Part shown: piece after piece, positions 23,780 to 35,880 of the stretch
Layout: every line of letters begins with the position of its first letter
How positions within the stretch are numbered: position 1 is the first letter of the stretch
Assembly: GCA_964030785.1 (NCBI GenBank)
Contig: OZ034970.1
Location: forward strand, 23,660,935-23,724,934
DNA: 64,000 nucleotides
Reading direction: 5' to 3'
From: Siderastrea siderea
Taxonomy: Eukaryota; Cnidaria; Anthozoa; Scleractinia; Rhizangiidae
The notes under the pieces: generated by a model
The model's database searches: none
What the model saw: only the letters and a program-made list of their open reading frames with translations
What the model was told of the DNA's origin: nothing
Translations under genes and position numbers: made by a program

Positions 23780-26700
23780 ATACGAGAATGGGCACCTTAT
23801 TATTACGTCAAATTAGATTGTACGAGCTCAGAAAGTAAAATTTGTTGCCTTTACTATCTGGCTCAGCAAGTGCAATATGCCTTTACTATCTTTTACTGCA
23901 TGAAACCAAAAATGCAAATTCAACAGGGAAAAAAGACTTACTTCTAATGCCACAGGTAGTGAATAGTGAATCTTGTTGCATGGCTGAAGTCTTATCCTGG
24001 GGAATATTTTATTTTAAATTTTAAAGTATTCTTCCCACCACTGTAGCTGATATCAAGAATGATGGAACAAAGTGAACGTGACCTAATAGTACCAACAAGT
24101 GACCGCCAATATGTTTGTCGAACTATTGTTAAACAATAAAAATACGGAATTTTTCAGAGTAACCTTCGCGTGGTAAATTTTGAACATTCATATTTTATTC
24201 ATCAGTTTTGACAATCCAAAGGTGTTACAACAACTGCAATTATCGTATCTATTGTAGTTTTTATCAATACTTATGTTGTGAGATGCTTGATTCTTTAGAA
24301 TAATGATTGTATAAGTTTTGAGTAAGATATTGTAGGTTTTTTAGTGATCACAACGTTTTCAACAGTTCGTTTTTGGTTGTGTTTTCGATATTTATTCCTT
24401 GGTACGATTTTGGCGCGAAACAGATGTTTTCCAATGTTTATTTACACGTTGCTAGGAAATTAATCCTTATTTGATAAAATGTTCAATTGTTTTTGTACAG
24501 TACATCAATTTGCTTGTTTTGGTTTTGACCTTTAAGGTTAAACATTCGTGATTGTTTTCCTGGAAATAACTTTTCTATCTTACTTTTGGCATTTTAAGCG
24601 CAATCTCTTCGTGTTTCCTGCTGAATTCGTACCATTCAATATTCGGTGTAGTTACTGCTTTTTAGTCGGTTTGTTTTTAAAGGGAAACTTTAATTCATAA
24701 GTGTTAAACAAGACAAATAGTCTAGTGTTAGTGGTGTTATGTCAAATTCTGTTGTGCATGTTAATTTTACTCTCCAAGATAGCCGCTCACGTACATTTTT
24801 AATTTATTGAAAAAGGCGGACCTTAAATCCGGAGAAGAAGCCTTTGTTCTAAAATTAGTTTACGTGTAGCTTACTGTTATGTAATAATATTCAACTTGCA
24901 ATTTCACTTGTATTTAAGTAGAATGTGTTAAATTTAAATAGATAGAATTGTTCTTTGTAATTTTTATATTGCTCTTGTTACTTTATTTTGACCAGATACC
25001 TCGAGAACGATACCGAAAAGTTAGCTTAAAGTAGATTTTGTATCCACCTAGTTGCTCGAAGGTTTTTATGCTAATCATCTTCGTGCGCTTGCGTATTATC
25101 GTAATGGATCTTCTGCGCAGGACTTTGCGTCAGCTTTAATTTGCGTTTGACGGGTAACTGACATGAAATTGACAGTTCTCACCTGGTCAAAATAAAAAGA
25201 TGAGAGCGATAGTTTTTGTGTGATTCGAAGCTAGCTCTTGTACTGTAAAGTTCAGCAGTGTGCATTAAAAAAAGAGGAATCCTGAGAGAAGAAAATTAGT
25301 CTTCAGTTTTGTTATTGGTCTGTACGCTAATCCCCCTAAGCAGACCAATTCAACACTATAAAAAAGGAATCTTTTAACTTATACCTATATTCGCTGTCAC
25401 GGTACGTTGTTGAAATCAATAATTAAAGCTACTTCGGTTGGTTGCATGGATGGCGTTGGAAGCTGAAGGAAAAATTTATGCTTCGGATGACTAATTTAAC
25501 TTCCTCTTTTTTCAAGGTCATGAGGCCACGCTATTCTCACACGGCATGCTTTCGGTGTGCAAATTTACATTTAAAACAATGCTTCAAGGTCAGAACCGCT
25601 AGAAAAGAAATGGCGAACTAAGAAAAGTCAAGACTAAATCTCTCGAACTAAACCACCGTATATATTCATCAGTTAAACCAACGAACGCTTTGAATGGTAA
25701 TTGTTTGGGCTAGTTAAAGAAAAACAAAATTCACCTTGACACGTAGATTAGGAGGCAGGAGGACGAAAGAATGTGTCTTGCATACTGACTCAAGCTCGTT
25801 ATGTTTCAAAAGGAAAAATACCACTCTGATGTCATGTTTGTCGGGAGAATTGTCTGGTACTATACTAGAACTAAGTAATACTTAGTCTAGTGTTTACGTG
25901 GTGGATGTGAAACAATAAAACTTAAGAAATGAATCAACGATATATCATGTCAATGTCATATTTCAGTCCAGTTAAGAACGTGACTAGTTACATGAAGCAA
26001 GCACTTACGTGCTAGGTAGTACGAGAAATCGGGAAACCAGACGAAGTGACTGTTTAACCAAAATGTGGTTAACCTGACACAAATCAACAAACAACCTTTT
26101 CTTGAGTTCCTTCATCAATACCTCGGTAGACGCACGTAAATTATTTTACATACTTAAGGCTTTAAATTTCAATGGCCAGATCGATCCCTTTGTATAACAG
26201 GCTGGTAGGGATCGTGTAAGCTCTGTGCAAAATGACATGAGTCATCCTTTCGTCGTTGTTGTTGTTTTTTTTAGTTACAAACTGAAGCTCCACATTTCCA
26301 TGCCAAATCTGGACATCTTTGGCTCCCGATCAAGAACATCAATGTATTTTAGGCTGAGGTCCTAGAAACATCGAACCTTTTCAAACTTCTGGTAACATGA
26401 ACTTGAATCAATCAGATGCCTTTTACGAAGGTAGTCAGCTTATTTATGCTACACCGATGTGCTTCAAAAAATAAAATAATGTACTTCAGTTGAGTTTAAC
26501 ACTGACGTGTATTAAAAATGTTCGATTTTTCTAAGCCTTGTACCTTTAATACATTAATACATTCCATTCATTCGGAAAGTAGATAATGTCATGTTGGGTG
26601 CAACTACCACGATTCCCTGAAGCGTGTTACATAGGAGTATTAAACTGTGCAGTGAAATACTAACCGGTGCACAGAGACTCTTTAAAGTTATTGGATTTAG

Positions 26701-26860
26701 TTAACACTACGCTGGCTAATTTCGTATTTATTATCGGACTGATTCAACTTGATGTGGGGTTGAAAGGGATGGAAATGAAGACATCTGACAGGGTTCAAGG
26801 TAGTAAACAGAGCAAAAAGATGCTGACGCGAAATAGTGTCGACTTATTGTTGTGACAAAA
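23780..26860. repeat. Block X, copy 1
   Basis: This begins about 120 bases after the stop codon of the membrane protein gene. The parts at 23780-24140 and 25425-26860 match 29500-34260 and 35880-37400 (for example GATATCAAGAATGATGGA and TTCACCTTGACACGTAGATT). Between them lies about 1.28 kb that the other copies lack. No long reading frame is conserved among the copies, so this is probably a non-coding duplicated or transposed unit. Confidence 0.7.
24135..24140 (+). terminator. Candidate poly(A) signal of the membrane protein gene
   Basis: AATAAA occurs about 480 bases after the stop codon. It lies inside block X copy 1, so the 3' untranslated region would be partly repeat-derived. AATAAA is frequent in AT-rich DNA, so the assignment is weak. 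Confidence 0.3.
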
Positions 26861-27067
26861 GTGAGAGGCAGGGTGACTCCAACAGCGTAGCCAATTACTG
26901 CGGGCTTAAGGACATAACGATGGAAGTAAATATACGCCCGCAACCTCAGTAAGTGTTACTGGTAGGGTTAACAAGGCCAGGCAGGGTTCACTCTTCAACT
27001 TTCGTCGCCAGGCTTGTACCGCACCGTCGACTGGAACCCCGATCGTCGAAGGACACGACGACATGGT

Positions 27068-27310
27068 TGTTTTTGATCTTCTTACTGCTGGTGATGGATG
27101 TGAAATGAACTGAGTTGCATTGTTCACCATGAAATCTGAATTGCCTGCTAATGGGAATAGGATGTTGTCCAAGAAACCAGACGAGTCATATGCAAAGGTG
27201 TTTATGTAGGACACAATAGGTCTTAGCGGTTTCTTGGCCTTGTGGATCTTAGGTAGACCATATTCTAGGTCGCTTCTTGTGTTGCGTTCTGATTTTATTT
27301 TAAACAACCT
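27068..27310 (-). pseudogene. Penelope-like reverse transcriptase fragment
   Basis: The minus-strand frame contains YGLPKIHKAKKPLRPIVS followed by a stretch around SGFLDNIL and NSDFMVNNA, the signature G-L-P-K-I-H-K...P-L-R-P-I-V-S region of Penelope-like reverse transcriptases. Only about 80 residues remain. The catalytic Asp motif is absent. Confidence 0.75.
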
Positions 27311-27439
27311 CTGATATGTACTCGTTAAGCTTTAAGGAGAGCACCTTCTCAGACTGTCTTTGGTTAAGAGTACTTTTAAATGAGCGCACAAACGATGCAA
27401 CACTTGTCCTTTCATTCACAATGCGGACAAAATAACAGC

Positions 27440-27940
27440 ACCCAAGCGATCTATTAAGCACACTGATCGTTTTATGTGCACCTCCGCAAATGTTATCTAT
27501 TGCATAACATGCACATTTTGCAAAAAGCTATACATTGGTAAAACAGAGAGGAGACTAGGCGACCGTTTCCACGAACACCTACGAGACGTTGAAAGAAATG
27601 ACAAGGAGGCATCCAATCCAGTCGCCCAATAATTCAATCTCTCTAATCATTCTAGCCAACACATAACGATCTGTGGCCTTTCCGTACACCAGGGTAACAC
27701 GGAAAGCCGTAAAAATCTAGAACAAAAACTCATTTTTCAAATCGGCACACTTAATCCCCACGGTATCAACGAACGCTTTTTATTGAACTAATTTATTCTT
27801 GTTTTTCACGTTGCCATGTTCCTTCCAATAGCGTAGCTCCACCACTCTCCAGATAAACGAAGTGCAACCCACAATTCCTTGATTGGCTCTGACGAAGGGC
27901 TAACGCTCAAAACTCACGCCCTTCGTGAGGGCGTCTCCCT
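27440..27940 (+). pseudogene. Penelope-like GIY-YIG endonuclease fragment
   Basis: The plus frame reads DRFMCTSANVIYCITCTFC, then KLYIGKTERRLGDRFHEHLR, the GIY-YIG nuclease domain with its YIG, Arg and EH elements. One TAA interrupts it after NPVAQ, and the frame then continues to HGINERFLLN and a proper stop. A 3' motif, CTGACGAAGGGCTAACGCTC, follows. It faces away from the reverse transcriptase fragment at 27068-27310, so the two belong to different insertions or to an inverted one. Confidence 0.75.
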
Positions 27941-27949
27941 CTTCGTTCG

Positions 27950-29490
27950 CGATGTAAGGGCTTCCGTGGTTCTGCCCGTTGAAGGACGCTGTTAACAACT
28001 CCCCTAACAGTGTTTGCTCGTTTCGTGTCTAATGGGGCTACTGCTAACTTTTTGCGCGGTCAAAGGAGAAAAATAACAAAAGTACTTCAAAGGTAAGAGA
28101 AATATTTTCACTGTTTAAAGTTTGATACTGTACCAGTATCCAGTTGATTTACTAAAATGTTTCGAACTTTACTAAAAAAAGGTCTAAGTGTTGGAAAACG
28201 TGAAAAGGACTTGTCGGCGCCATTTCTAAGAGTAATTTTATTCAGGTGCGGAACATTTAAACAACAAATAAACTCGTTTATTTAAGAAGAAATGAAAATA
28301 TATTTACACTCAGTCACTAATTTATATATCCTTGCTCATGTTTCGACTGCATCGTGAATAAATCTTACGAATTAAACGAAAGAAACTGCCTCAGACGTTT
28401 GACCGCGGTGGACTGCTAACTCAACCTTGACGACAATTAGCTCAGTGAATGAGATGTTGGCAGGAGTCGCGGAAAACTCGGATCTTTTTTAGACAGGGAC
28501 ATCTCAGCATCGTTAAGGGACGTAAAGGATAAGTTGGTTACCAATCTATTTATGTCAGCAAAAAGTGTTCTTGTTGGTAAAACAGAAGCCTGTTTGTCAC
28601 ACAAAAAAGTTTGTTTGTTTGTTTTTTGTGGAACTTTCGCTTTGGCAAACTACATAACACCATCTTCCCACAAACTACCTCTTCAAGAATCTGTTTGAAT
28701 CCCATTTGGGTGACGCGTGTAGGGTATGCGATGAAGCATGGAGTATTTCGTAAATGAAATTTATTCCGAAGAAGGAATAAACAGTTTAATGTGACTGTCA
28801 CGCAATCAGTTAATCTGTAACCAGCATCCGGGCATGCTGCCATCCGGGAGCACGACAGTGCAGTCTTTATAAAGCATGTGAGGATAGCGAACTACCTTCT
28901 GTCGGTTGGAGAGAGACACTGGTGTTAAGATTCTTGCCTAGTCAAGCAAGTCAAGATCATTTTCCTGCCCTCCCTCCCTCATTTTTTCTCATTTTCCAGC
29001 CTCTGGATGGCTGGTGTGCCCTCACCTTTTCTGGGATTATGCCTTGTATGTTTGGATATCTAAAGCTTGTTATGATTGTTTTAAATAAACGGCCACATCG
29101 GTGGCCAAATTCATCCAAAAAGGATGTGTCATTTATTTCTATTCCAGCAAGCGGTGCTCAACCAAAGCAGTACTTCTCGCCATCACTAACATATTTTTAG
29201 GATAAGAGAAAGGAACATAAAAGTTGGTGTTGATTTACAAAACTCAATTGCAAACTGGTCTATGCTGTTAGCACTTTAATTGAACGTATACTAGTCTGTT
29301 GATGGTTCAATATTTTCTTCATGTTTGTTCAGCGCCAGTACAAGCAATCGCTGAAGAATAGAACGTGAGATTTTATTACAATCGTTTTTCGTTGTTGTTT
29401 GTGTGTGTGTGTGTGCTTTTGTCACGTGACACAAGCTTATTTTTTGTTATTAGCTAACATAATTGCACAATTTACAGTCTTCCCGAAAAA
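27950..29490. other. Intergenic, nothing recognised
   Basis: Short open frames only, without family features. A GT microsatellite lies at 29399-29416. Confidence 0.4.
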
Positions 29491-30058
29491 CATGCCAGAT
29501 TGGGCTGCATTAAATTCTACTGTTTTACTGTCTTTTAGTAGTGGAGAAATAAAGCAAATTGCAGGAAAAAAGTTACTTCCGTTGGTTGCCTGGATGAGGT
29601 ATTATCCTAATGAAAATTTTCTTTTAATTTTTCTGCCACCACTGTCACTGATATCAAGAATGATGGACCAAAGTGAAAATGACCTAATACTACCAACACT
29701 CAGTGTCCGCCAATATGTTTGTCGAACTAACAAAAAAATATGCAGATTTTGTTATACTTTTTCGCTGTCACATTTGAAAGCTAATTCGGTTGCTGGCATG
29801 AATGGCGTTGGAATGCGAAGGAAAAATTGATGTTGCGGATGACTAGTTTAACTTCCACTTTTTCCAAGGTCATGAGAAAAAGTTATTGTCATGTTTTCGG
29901 CGTGAAAATTTCCAGTTAAAGCTATTTTTAAAAGTCAGGGCTGCTAAGGAAGAAATAGCGCACTAAGAAAAGTCACAGGCTAAATATCTCGGGTATATCG
30001 TCGGATTATATTTATCAGTTAAACGAACGAAAGCTTTGGAGGGTAACTATTTGTGACT

Positions 30059-31114
30059 AAATAAATGTAAAGACGATCCTCGCAGTTGTTAACGCAACTT
30101 ATGCAGTTGCGAAAAGAAAGCCTGAAAAAATCAGGCTTGCCGGGATTCGAAACCTGACCTCTGCGATACCGGTGCAACGCTCTAACCAATTGAGCTAACA
30201 AGCCAACTGGGAGCTGGTCATTAAATTGGTTCGTAATATACCCGGGAAAGATGAAGATGAAGTTATGAATATATGAAATTCATATATTTGAACTGCGGAA
30301 TGAAGAAATAAATGTAAAGACGATCCTCGCAGTTGTTAACGCAACTTATGCAGTTGCGAAAAGAAAGCCTGAAAAAATCAGGCTTGCCGGGATTCGAAAC
30401 CTGACCTCTGCGATACCGGTGCAACGCTCTAACCAATTGAGCTAACAAGCCAACTGGGAGCTGGTCATTAAATTGGTTCGTAATATACCCGGGAAAGATG
30501 AAGATGAAGTTATGAATATATGAAATTCATATATTTGAACTGCGGAATGAAGAAATAAATGTAAAGAAGATCCTCGCAGTTATTAATGCAACTTATGCAG
30601 TTGCGAAAAGAAAGCCTGAAAAAATCAGGCTTGCCGGGATTCGAACCCTGACCTCTGCGATACCGGTGCAACGCTCTAACCAATTGAGCTAACAAGCCAA
30701 CTGGGAGCTGGTCATTAAATTGGTTCGTAATATACCCGGCAAGCCTGATTTTTTCAGGCTTTCTTTTCGCAACTGCATAAGTTGCGTTAATAACTGCGAG
30801 GATCTTCTTTACATTTATTTCTTCATTCCACAGTTCAAATATGTGAATTTCATATATTCATAACTTCATCTTCATCTTTCCCGGGTATATTACGAACCAA
30901 TTTAATGACCAGCTCCCAGTTGGCTTGTTAGCTCAATTGGTTAGAGCGCTGCACCGGTATTGCAGAGGTCAGGGTTCGAATCCCGGCAAGCCTGATTTTT
31001 TCAGGCTTTCTTTGCGCAACTGCATAAGTTGCGTTAATAACTGCGAGGATCTTCTTTACATTTATTTCTTCATTCCGCAGTTCAAATATATGAATTTCAT
31101 ATATTCATAACTTC
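30059..31114. mobile_element. tRNA-SINE array: three tandem copies plus an inverted copy
   Basis: A 247 bp unit repeats head to tail (starts at 30060, 30307, 30554), each carrying a tRNA-like region on the minus strand. An inverted partial plus complete copy follows (30739-31114), making a large palindrome. ATTTGTGACT flanks the whole block at 30049-30058 and 31115-31124, and the same ten bases occur once in the empty site at 36335-36344. The block therefore behaved as one insertion or grew after insertion. Confidence 0.85.
30922..30992 (+). repeat. tRNA-like head of the inverted SINE copy
   Basis: This segment folds as a tRNA: acceptor stem GGCTTGT with GCAAGCC, D arm TAGCTCAATTGGTTAGAGC, anticodon stem CTGCA with TGCAG, and T arm GGGTTCGAATCCC, which also contains the internal promoter boxes. 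The loop would place GGT at the anticodon but has C instead of the usual U before it, and CCTGATTTTTTCAGG follows. A SINE head rather than a working tRNA gene is therefore the better call. Confidence 0.7.
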
Positions 31115-31855
31115 ATTTGTGACTCGTTAAAAGAAAACGAAATTCACCTTGACACGTAGATTAGGAGGCAGGAAGACGGATGTGTCGTGTATACTGATTC
31201 AAGCTTGTTATGGTTCAAAAGAAAAAATGTTACTCTGATGTCATGTTTGCTTACAAGAGGATTGTTCTGTACAATACTAGTGTTTACGTGGTGAATGTGA
31301 AACAATACATTTTAGGAAATGAATCAACAAGATGCCATGCCAATATTATATTTCAGTCTGGAGGAAAACGTGATTTTTTTTTTAACAAATTGTGGTTAAC
31401 CTGACACAAATCAACAAACAACCTTCTCATAAGTTCTTTCATCAATACCTCGCTAGACGCACGCACGTTCAGCGTGTTATTAACTTGTTTTAACATATTT
31501 TGCATATAGAAGGTTTCAGATTTTAATGGCCAGATCGATCCCTTAAAGTGCATATGAAGCCAAATTTGTTTTTACAAGGTTGTAATATATGTCGTTTAAA
31601 ATGCACGATTCCAAAATTTGAGATGGCTAGGACAAAAATTGACGCTTTTACGAGCGCTGAAAGTTAGGCGATTTTTGCCCCGAAAAATGGTCAGAGGACT
31701 GGATCGAGTTTGTTGCGAAATTCCTTGGTTGTGACGTAATTTTGGGGACAGAGGTTTTGTTTACCCTCACTGATTTTATGTCACGAAGGAGGATTTTTAA
31801 GCTTTTTTAGGAGAAAACTATCGGTCCAGTGATTCGGAAATGGGTAATAAATTAA

Positions 31856-32035
31856 ATGTCTGAATCATCGAGTAGCCGCGACAAAAAGGATATTGCAGAG
31901 GAGGGAAATCAAGATGTTGAAGTAATTTACGACCAAATCAGATCAGGACGAACCACTAGCCGAAGTTGAAGACGACAAAGGAATCGAGAAGCCCAAGTGG
32001 AAGGACTTACGCGAGCATTGTTAGAGGTAAGATAC
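31856..32035 (+). pseudogene. Acidic N-terminal fragment, frameshifted
   Basis: An ATG opens into MSESSSSRDKKDIAEEGN and continues to VEVIYDQI. The sense then passes to another frame (QDEPLAEVEDDKGIE) and on to a third (VEGLTRALLEVRYR). This pattern recalls acidic N-termini of cnidarian proteins carrying the P2X7 intracellular-type domain, from memory only; that domain itself is not seen. Treat the identity as a guess and the frameshifts as observed. Confidence 0.3.
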
Positions 32036-32458
32036 CGTAAACGCATGGTACGTATAATTGCGAAGTATCTTTTTTAACGTATACAAGTCCTTGCTACTGG
32101 AACTTGGCTCTCGCTATATCGACAGGCGGCAAAACCCGGACCCGTTCGACCTAAATGATATTTGCATTCAATTGTCTTGTCGCTCTCGTCGCGTTACCTC
32201 GAATTATTTTTTGCTTCTACAATGCAGTCACGAACAAAACGGCTGCTGATTAGTCACTTAATCTTCCTCTCATTGGGTCAATGAAGGGTTAAACTTTACA
32301 ATACCCGGCCACTTTCGAGCACCACAAATCCACCGCTCCCGTGGTCCCTCAGTCATTGTCTTATAATGAAGTTGTTTCTGGAAACTTCAAGAGAAAGCAA
32401 AACGAAAATGGGAATTTTGAATATCAGGTTAAATTGCAGTGGAACAAATTAAAGGGAA

Positions 32459-32860
32459 ATGACCTTTGGTCTGAGTTATAAGCTGGGAAGGGCGGGGGGG
32501 GGGGCGCTGACTTATACAGGGATGTGCCACTTGACAGGGTATGGCTTTTGGCTCTTTGTCCTAAGAAGGGTACATAATTTTTTTCTGTCTTTGACTTATT
32601 CAGGGATGTGTCGCTTGACAGGTTATGGCTTTTGGCCTCTTTGTCCTAAACAGGGTATATAATTTTTCTGCCTGCCCTGAACAGATTGTATTTTGTGTCA
32701 TTTGTCCTATACAGGGACCTAAAATGAAGGGTGTTGTCTTAAATAGGGTAGGTATTTTGGGCGTTTTCTTGTCTTAAACATGGTCAGGGTTTCAATCCCT
32801 CAGTAGCAGCCCTATACCAAAACATGGGTCAAGTGCCCTCCCCCCCCCCCCGGGGTTATG
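32459..32860. repeat. Imperfect internal repeats (ACAGGG/GACAGGG)
   Basis: Units such as CAGGGATGTG[CT]C[AG]CTTGACAGG and TATGGCTTTTGGC recur, separated by TTTGTCCTAA. The run is bounded by G and C homopolymers. It is non-coding and lies inside the TTAA element. Confidence 0.6.
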
Positions 32861-33471
32861 AGGAGGTTTGCATCCCGACTACTCTTTTGGCCAATTTCAA
32901 ATCACTTGTACCTGAACTGTACTGCACTTAGTCCAGTCACAATAACATGCTGCATACTACCCATAGGATGTTTCCAGTTAGGCTGCTCTTTCATGCAAAT
33001 GTATTGAGATTACATGTATGTTTTTCACAGCATTCAGTTTTATTGATAACCCTGATATTGAAACTTGAGGGGAAGGAACAATAATGATGATGCTGAATGA
33101 AACCTATCAGTATTGTTCGAATTAAACAGGTAATTTATTTGTTACAATTATTTAACTTGTGATTTAGAGGATAACTAGACTCTCTCAAACCAGTCAAGTA
33201 CTGAACATTTTCGCTGGGCCATTCCTTGCAATTGAGCCCCCCCCCCCCCTCCCCCGCCATACACACACACACACACACCCTTGTTAGACACTGGACGTTT
33301 TGACTTTTTGGCGTATAGTCTCACCCACTACGCAAGTCAATGTGTCATTGTGTAAATTGAGACCACTGCAAACAACTACTCAAACCATAACTGTAAAAGG
33401 TATATTACATGCCGAAAATATCCAAAAGGTATCCAAAAGTACTTATTTAAAACAATGTTTAAAAATGACAG

Positions 33472-33825
33472 TTAACACTGAAACAACAATGGAACTTCTT
33501 CTGGAGCTGCAGGAACGACAGTATCTCTTGTGGGCACAGCGGTCCTCTTTATATAATCTCGGATATTTACTCTCCCACTGTGCTCGATTGTATCAATCAC
33601 CGATGATTTGTACTCGTAGCAATCGTCCTCAAAGTGCGCCGAGCAGAGCGCAGTGCATTTGGACGTCACCGAGATCTTTAAAGTCGGGCCGGTGTTTTCG
33701 AACAAATTTGACCCACTTTACCCTCACAACCCGATCAGTTGGAAACTAATGCATTCGAAATCCCTTTTTCCTTGTGTTTTATACAACTTCGACTGTTAGG
33801 GGCGCGAGCAACGCAATATCTCCCT
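33472..33825 (-). pseudogene. THAP zinc-finger relic
   Basis: Three frames on the minus strand together give a THAP order: a first Cys segment (RYCVARAPNSRSC), then FPTDRVVRVKWVKFVRKHR with the conserved Trp, then CTALCSAHFEDDCYEY with the C-x2-H part of the C2CH zinc site. Two frameshifts separate the parts, so it cannot be translated as it stands. About 60 residues follow the CSAHF motif in the last frame before it ends. THAP domains bind DNA and are common in transposase-derived genes. Confidence 0.7.
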
Positions 33826-34259
33826 CCTCTTGCCTCCTCTTTCTCTCTTACCGCCATATTGGATTGCTAGTTTGTGTACCCAAATTGACGTCACAAGCTG
33901 TTGTCACGTGGTATTTTGGCCGCGCGAATTGAATGCCATTTTTCGAGGCAAAACAGCCCAACTTTCAGCGCTCGTAAAATCGCCAATTTTTACCCTAGTA
34001 CATCTCAATCTTTGGAATCATATATTTACATAAAAAGGTAAATTTTATAACTGTGGAAAAACAAATTTGGCTTCATATGCACTTTAATATAACACGGCAG
34101 GGAATCTTGATAGCTCAATGTTCAGTGCTAGATCCCTTTAAATTTGGCCATGTTTTTTTGGTTTATTTGTTTGCTTGTTTTTTTTTTTTTATTTTGGCTC
34201 CCGATAAAACGCATCAATGTGCTTTAGGCTGAGGGACTAAAAATATCAAACCTTTTCAA

Positions 34260-35568
34260 ACTTCGGAAGGATGCTTCCATTTTGTTTTCGTTGAAATTTG
34301 TAATAAGCAATACGAATGCGCAGTTGATTCAAAAGTCAATCACTAGTTGCCATAAAAATCAATAAGGAACAAGAAAAAAAATGGGGTGATCGATGACATG
34401 ACGACTCACATTAATGAAAAAGGTGTTAAAACCTCGCGAAATGTTGCAGCATTTCTTTGCAAAGCTGAATGAATCAATAAAACTGCTCCGAAGTGAACGT
34501 CCGAGAATGATGTTTTATAATGTGGTAGAGGTTTGAAGTTTCCTGAAGAATTGTTGTATTTATCATCCAAAGCGGATTAAAGTTGTATGATTTCACTACT
34601 ATAGCCGCGAGAGTTAAAACGAACGCAAATCACAACGTAGTGATTCGCCGTTCAGAGGAATGCAGTAAAACAACAATGAATCAAACGTCTGGGAAAGCAA
34701 TTCAACTTATTTCGCATTACATTCTATTTTATTTGAACATTTGGAGCTGCTTGAACTCGAAGCTACATTGATTGCGGGGAAGACGATGTCATTTGTGCAG
34801 TATAGCCGACAAAGTGTCGCCCTGGCTTTCTATTACTATTCCTTTATCTAGTGCTTATTTAACTTGATTTTGGTACCGAAAAAGTGCGACACTTGTTATT
34901 AAACGGTTTTCTTCAATTTCATTTATTTATTTATTTTTATTTTATTTCATTTGTCAGGGTCTGGAAGGGTATTCTCGGGATCCGGGATTTGGCCAAAATA
35001 CGGTGCGGGATTCGGGAAAACGTAAAATATTTTGACGGGATTCGGGATTTGACTGCTTCCAGGGAAGCGGGATTCGCCAAACTTTGGGCACGGGATGCGA
35101 GATTTTTTTGCTTGTCTGTTGGGAAATCGTCACCGCCCAAGTAAACGTTCTAGCGGTAAAAGCGAATCAACCAGGCGAGTGCAAATATCAATCGAAGGGA
35201 CCAATCTACATCTTAAATTTATTAGCTTTTGCAGAAATTAGTCATTTTTAATGTATTTTTGAGAAAGATAAAACGGGATTCGGGATAGCGATGAAAAAAG
35301 TCCGGGATGCGGGATTCTTGTGAAAAAGGAGCGGGAATGCGGGATCAGGACACCCCCTTCCAGACCCTGATTTGTGTGTGTAATCAATCAATCAATTAAT
35401 CAATGCATTTATTAATTTCAATACGTGGGATAAGGTTGCCCTGTATATCCGAGCCAGAGGCTCGCGTAAATCATGCATGACAGAAAATAACATTCAAACA
35501 ATACTCGGAATGCATAATTTAAAAAAAGTAAAAAAAAATAAATAATAATAATAATAACAATAATAATA

Positions 35569-35620
<52 letters not shown>

Positions 35621-35634
35621 TGATGATGATGATA

Positions 35635-35683
<49 letters not shown>

Positions 35684-35880
35684 ATGGGTAAATAAAGCCT
35701 TAAGATCAGCAGAAATTAAATTTGCAGCTGACCTTGACATTTTGGCGTCTAAAGCTTTCCATATAACTTAACTGTTGTGAACATTTGTTGAGGGTGCAAC
35801 GGTGAAAGAAATCGTAAACACAACGCCAAATACTTAGATTGAGGTTAGAGTTTCTTTTTCAACAGTTTCTTGCCCGTTCG
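34260..35880. repeat. Block Y, copy A
   Basis: This matches 40985-42140 closely (GGAAGGATGCTTCCATTTTG, CCTCGCGAAATGTTGCAGCA, CAGAGGAATGC) and 61555-62280 more distantly. It is interrupted by the MITE at 34955-35369 and contains an ATA/ATT microsatellite at 35540-35690. Confidence 0.8.
34955..35369. mobile_element. MITE with CAGGGTCTGGAAGGG ends (415 bp)
   Basis: Ends read CAGGGTCTGGAAGGG and its complement. ATTTGT flanks on both sides. The interior is a series of CGGGATTCGGGAT-like units. The CAGGG terminus suggests a hAT-type element, although hAT normally duplicates 8 bases and only 6 match here. The paralogous site at 41640-41670 lacks it. Confidence 0.75.

Larger units (their letters stand above)
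31547..34083. mobile_element. TTAA-target DNA transposon (2537 bp) with gene relics
   Basis: The ends are inverted copies of AGTGCATATGAAGCCAAATT, and imperfect pairing continues for about 200 bases, including TTTTACGAGCGCTGAAAGTT. TTAA flanks at 31543-31546 and 34084-34087. The empty site, with one TTAA, is seen at 36767-36770. Inside are a broken plus-strand frame near the left end and a broken THAP domain on the minus strand near the right end. No piggyBac transposase is visible, so the element is non-autonomous or decayed. Confidence 0.85.
29500..34260. repeat. Block X, copy 2, split by two insertions
   Basis: The copy is in three pieces, 29500-30058, 31115-31546 and 34084-34260, collinear with uninterrupted copy 3 at 35880-36940. 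The interruptions are the SINE array (30059-31114) and the TTAA element (31547-34083). Confidence 0.8.

Noticed and set aside
29399..29830. 143-codon frame with repeats at 35931
   Set aside because: It is the block X repeat; other copies have shifted frames and stops, so coding is not supported.
30922..30992. Functional tRNA gene
   Set aside because: The fold is tRNA-like, but the loop base before the anticodon is wrong and the copies are part of a SINE array with a shared tail.
30019..31110. Four near-identical 60-codon frames
   Set aside because: These are translations of the tRNA-like SINE units, not proteins.
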